Source: Allolobophora icterica (taxonomy: Eukaryota > Annelida > Clitellata > Crassiclitellata > Lumbricidae). Taken from it: a DNA stretch of 64,000 nt. Position numbers and translations under genes: made by a program. The DNA is taken from assembly GCA_963556255.1 (NCBI GenBank), contig OY744610.1, positions 8,675,751-8,739,750 of the forward strand. The letters are read 5' to 3'. How positions within the stretch are numbered: the first letter of the stretch is position 1; every line of letters begins with the position of its first letter. Positions 63,080 to 64,000 of this stretch are shown piece after piece. Below the pieces are notes generated by a model that searched no databases, was not told the DNA's origin, and saw only the letters and a list, made by a program, of their open reading frames with translations.

Positions 63080-64000
63080 ATGGCGGCATTTGACGTGCCG
63101 AGTGAAATGTTGGACATCGCTTCGGCGGTACCCGATGACAATAGCATAGAATCGTTTGAATACCGTGAGTATGAATCACAAAACCCTGCGGCTATTAACA
63201 ACGGCCAGGCCATACAGATAGACATCCAGAATCAAGACATTTTCACGCAACCTTCCAAGAGTTACCTTCTTGTGGAGGGCAGGATTACATCAACTGGCGC
63301 GGGTTACAACGCAGACTCGTTGGTGTCATTCATCAACAATGCTATCCCGTACATGTTTTCTCAAATTCGATACCTGGCTAACAATACCGAGATAGAGAAT
63401 GTCATGTCACCTGGGCAAGCCACGACGATGAAAGGCATGCTGGTATACGGCGATGATTTTTCCAAAGGCGAAGGTTTAAACATGTGTTGGCAGAAGGACA
63501 CGACCGCGGCGGCGGCGGCTGCGAATATCGGCTTCGAGGCCCGTCGACTGATGATCATTGGAAAACCCGTCCCTATTGGAACGTTTTCATTCATCGTTCC
63601 CTTAAGACATCTATTCGGTTTTTGCGATGATTATCACAAGGTCGTATACGGGATCAAACACTCCTTACTGCTGAGCCGGCAGGGGGATGCAGACGCGATC
63701 TTCAAGGAAGCCGCAGCGGCCAATGGCCAGATCGCGCTGACTAAACTCTCCTGGTTCATGCCGCATATAATACCCGCTCTGGAGTATAAAAGCATGCTTA
63801 TGAAGCAGATTGAAGCCAAGGTTAAGGTACCTGTAGCATTCCGCGCCATGCAATGCGACAACATTGCGGTGCCACGAGCGACGACTTTTTCCTGGCGTTT
63901 GAGCGTTAAGTCGGGCACGGAAAAGCCACGCTGGATTCTTGTTGCTTTTCAGACTGGAAAGAATGCACATCAAGGCCAGAATCCGGCACTGTTTGACCAT
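63080..64000 (+). CDS. Major capsid (hexon-like) protein, N-terminal 307 residues, cut by the window edge
   Basis: The ATG at 63080 (MAAFDVPSEMLDIASAVPDD) starts a frame that stays open to the window end. The sequence contains SFEYREYESQNPAAINNGQA, DIFTQPSKSYLLVEGRI, SFINNAIPYMFSQIRYLANN and GKPVPIGTFSFIVPLRHLFG, blocks typical of the double jelly-roll major capsid proteins of Polinton/adintovirus-type elements. It forms the trimeric hexon-like capsomer in such viruses. The remaining half or more lies outside the window. 111 bp separate it from the previous gene. Confidence 0.88.
   Translation, partial: MAAFDVPSEMLDIASAVPDDNSIESFEYREYESQNPAAINNGQAIQIDIQNQDIFTQPSKSYLLVEGRITSTGAGYNADSLVSFINNAIPYMFSQIRYLANNTEIENVMSPGQATTMKGMLVYGDDFSKGEGLNMCWQKDTTAAAAAANIGFEARRLMIIGKPVPIGTFSFIVPLRHLFGFCDDYHKVVYGIKHSLLLSRQGDADAIFKEAAAANGQIALTKLSWFMPHIIPALEYKSMLMKQIEAKVKVPVAFRAMQCDNIAVPRATTFSWRLSVKSGTEKPRWILVAFQTGKNAHQGQNPALFDH

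Larger units (their letters stand above)
53800..64000. mobile_element. Polinton/Maverick-type (adintovirus-like) integrated DNA element, right part missing
   Basis: Nine compact genes with little spacing carry the signature set of animal Polintons: family B DNA polymerase, retroviral-type integrase, A32-like ATPase, minor and major capsid proteins. Every one of these frames is open over its full length, unlike the decayed transposons to the left, so the copy looks young. The sequence is also less AT-rich by eye than its left flank. The left limit is uncertain (somewhere after about 51.6 kb) and the right terminus lies beyond the window, so terminal inverted repeats and the 5-6-bp target duplication could not be checked. 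Confidence 0.93.

Overview
The window is animal nuclear DNA, most likely from a marine invertebrate; the phylum cannot be fixed from the sequence. The evidence is two intron-type or single-exon host genes in a sea of eukaryotic transposons (hAT, MULE, Tc1/mariner-pogo, piggyBac-like, TIR elements with TWA targets, and several non-LTR retrotransposon families), many microsatellites, frequent AGGCCT words, and at the right end a large integrated DNA element of the Polinton/Maverick (adintovirus-like) type.

Positions 1-28 kb are almost entirely repeats, deeply nested. Notable layers are: a MULE-type element (12069-16987, 9-bp target duplication) interrupted by a hAT element (12144-14373), itself interrupted by a pogo-like element (12865-14096); two nearly identical 1.85-kb TIR elements in opposite orientation (6084-7926 and 14873-16719) that both carry a piece of an L2/CR1-type LINE; a foldback-like TA-target element (8281-10697); a hAT element (18343-21814) holding a second MULE (18411-19261) and a second hAT (19467-21212); a nearly complete but frameshifted LINE (about 22560-26216); and an internally deleted hAT (26323-28241).

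Positions 28-52 kb hold the two credible host genes. A minus-strand C2H2 zinc-finger exon with 15 canonical fingers lies at 29686-31527, and a minus-strand two-exon fragment with a coiled-coil-like segment and a beta-propeller/NHL-like segment lies at 48401-50580. Between them are more hAT, LINE, MITE and minisatellite insertions, including an element with 9-bp direct repeats (33636-35852) and a LINE inserted in a hAT copy (39870-42880).

Positions from about 53.8 kb to the right edge form the most interesting region: compact, intact, closely packed genes. In order they are a small Cys-rich protein, protein-primed family B DNA polymerase, retroviral-type integrase (minus), a DUF5679 zinc-ribbon plus phospholipase A2 protein (minus), an A32-like packaging ATPase, an unknown 366-aa protein, a penton/minor capsid-like protein, a short basic glycine-rich protein, and the start of a major capsid protein running off the window. 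Together they cover replication, integration, packaging and virion structure of a Polinton-type endogenous virus. The right terminus, the terminal inverted repeats and any adenain-type protease are not visible in the window.

All family names are from motif recognition and memory; no database search was run. Transposon boundaries backed by target-site duplications were read directly from the sequence.
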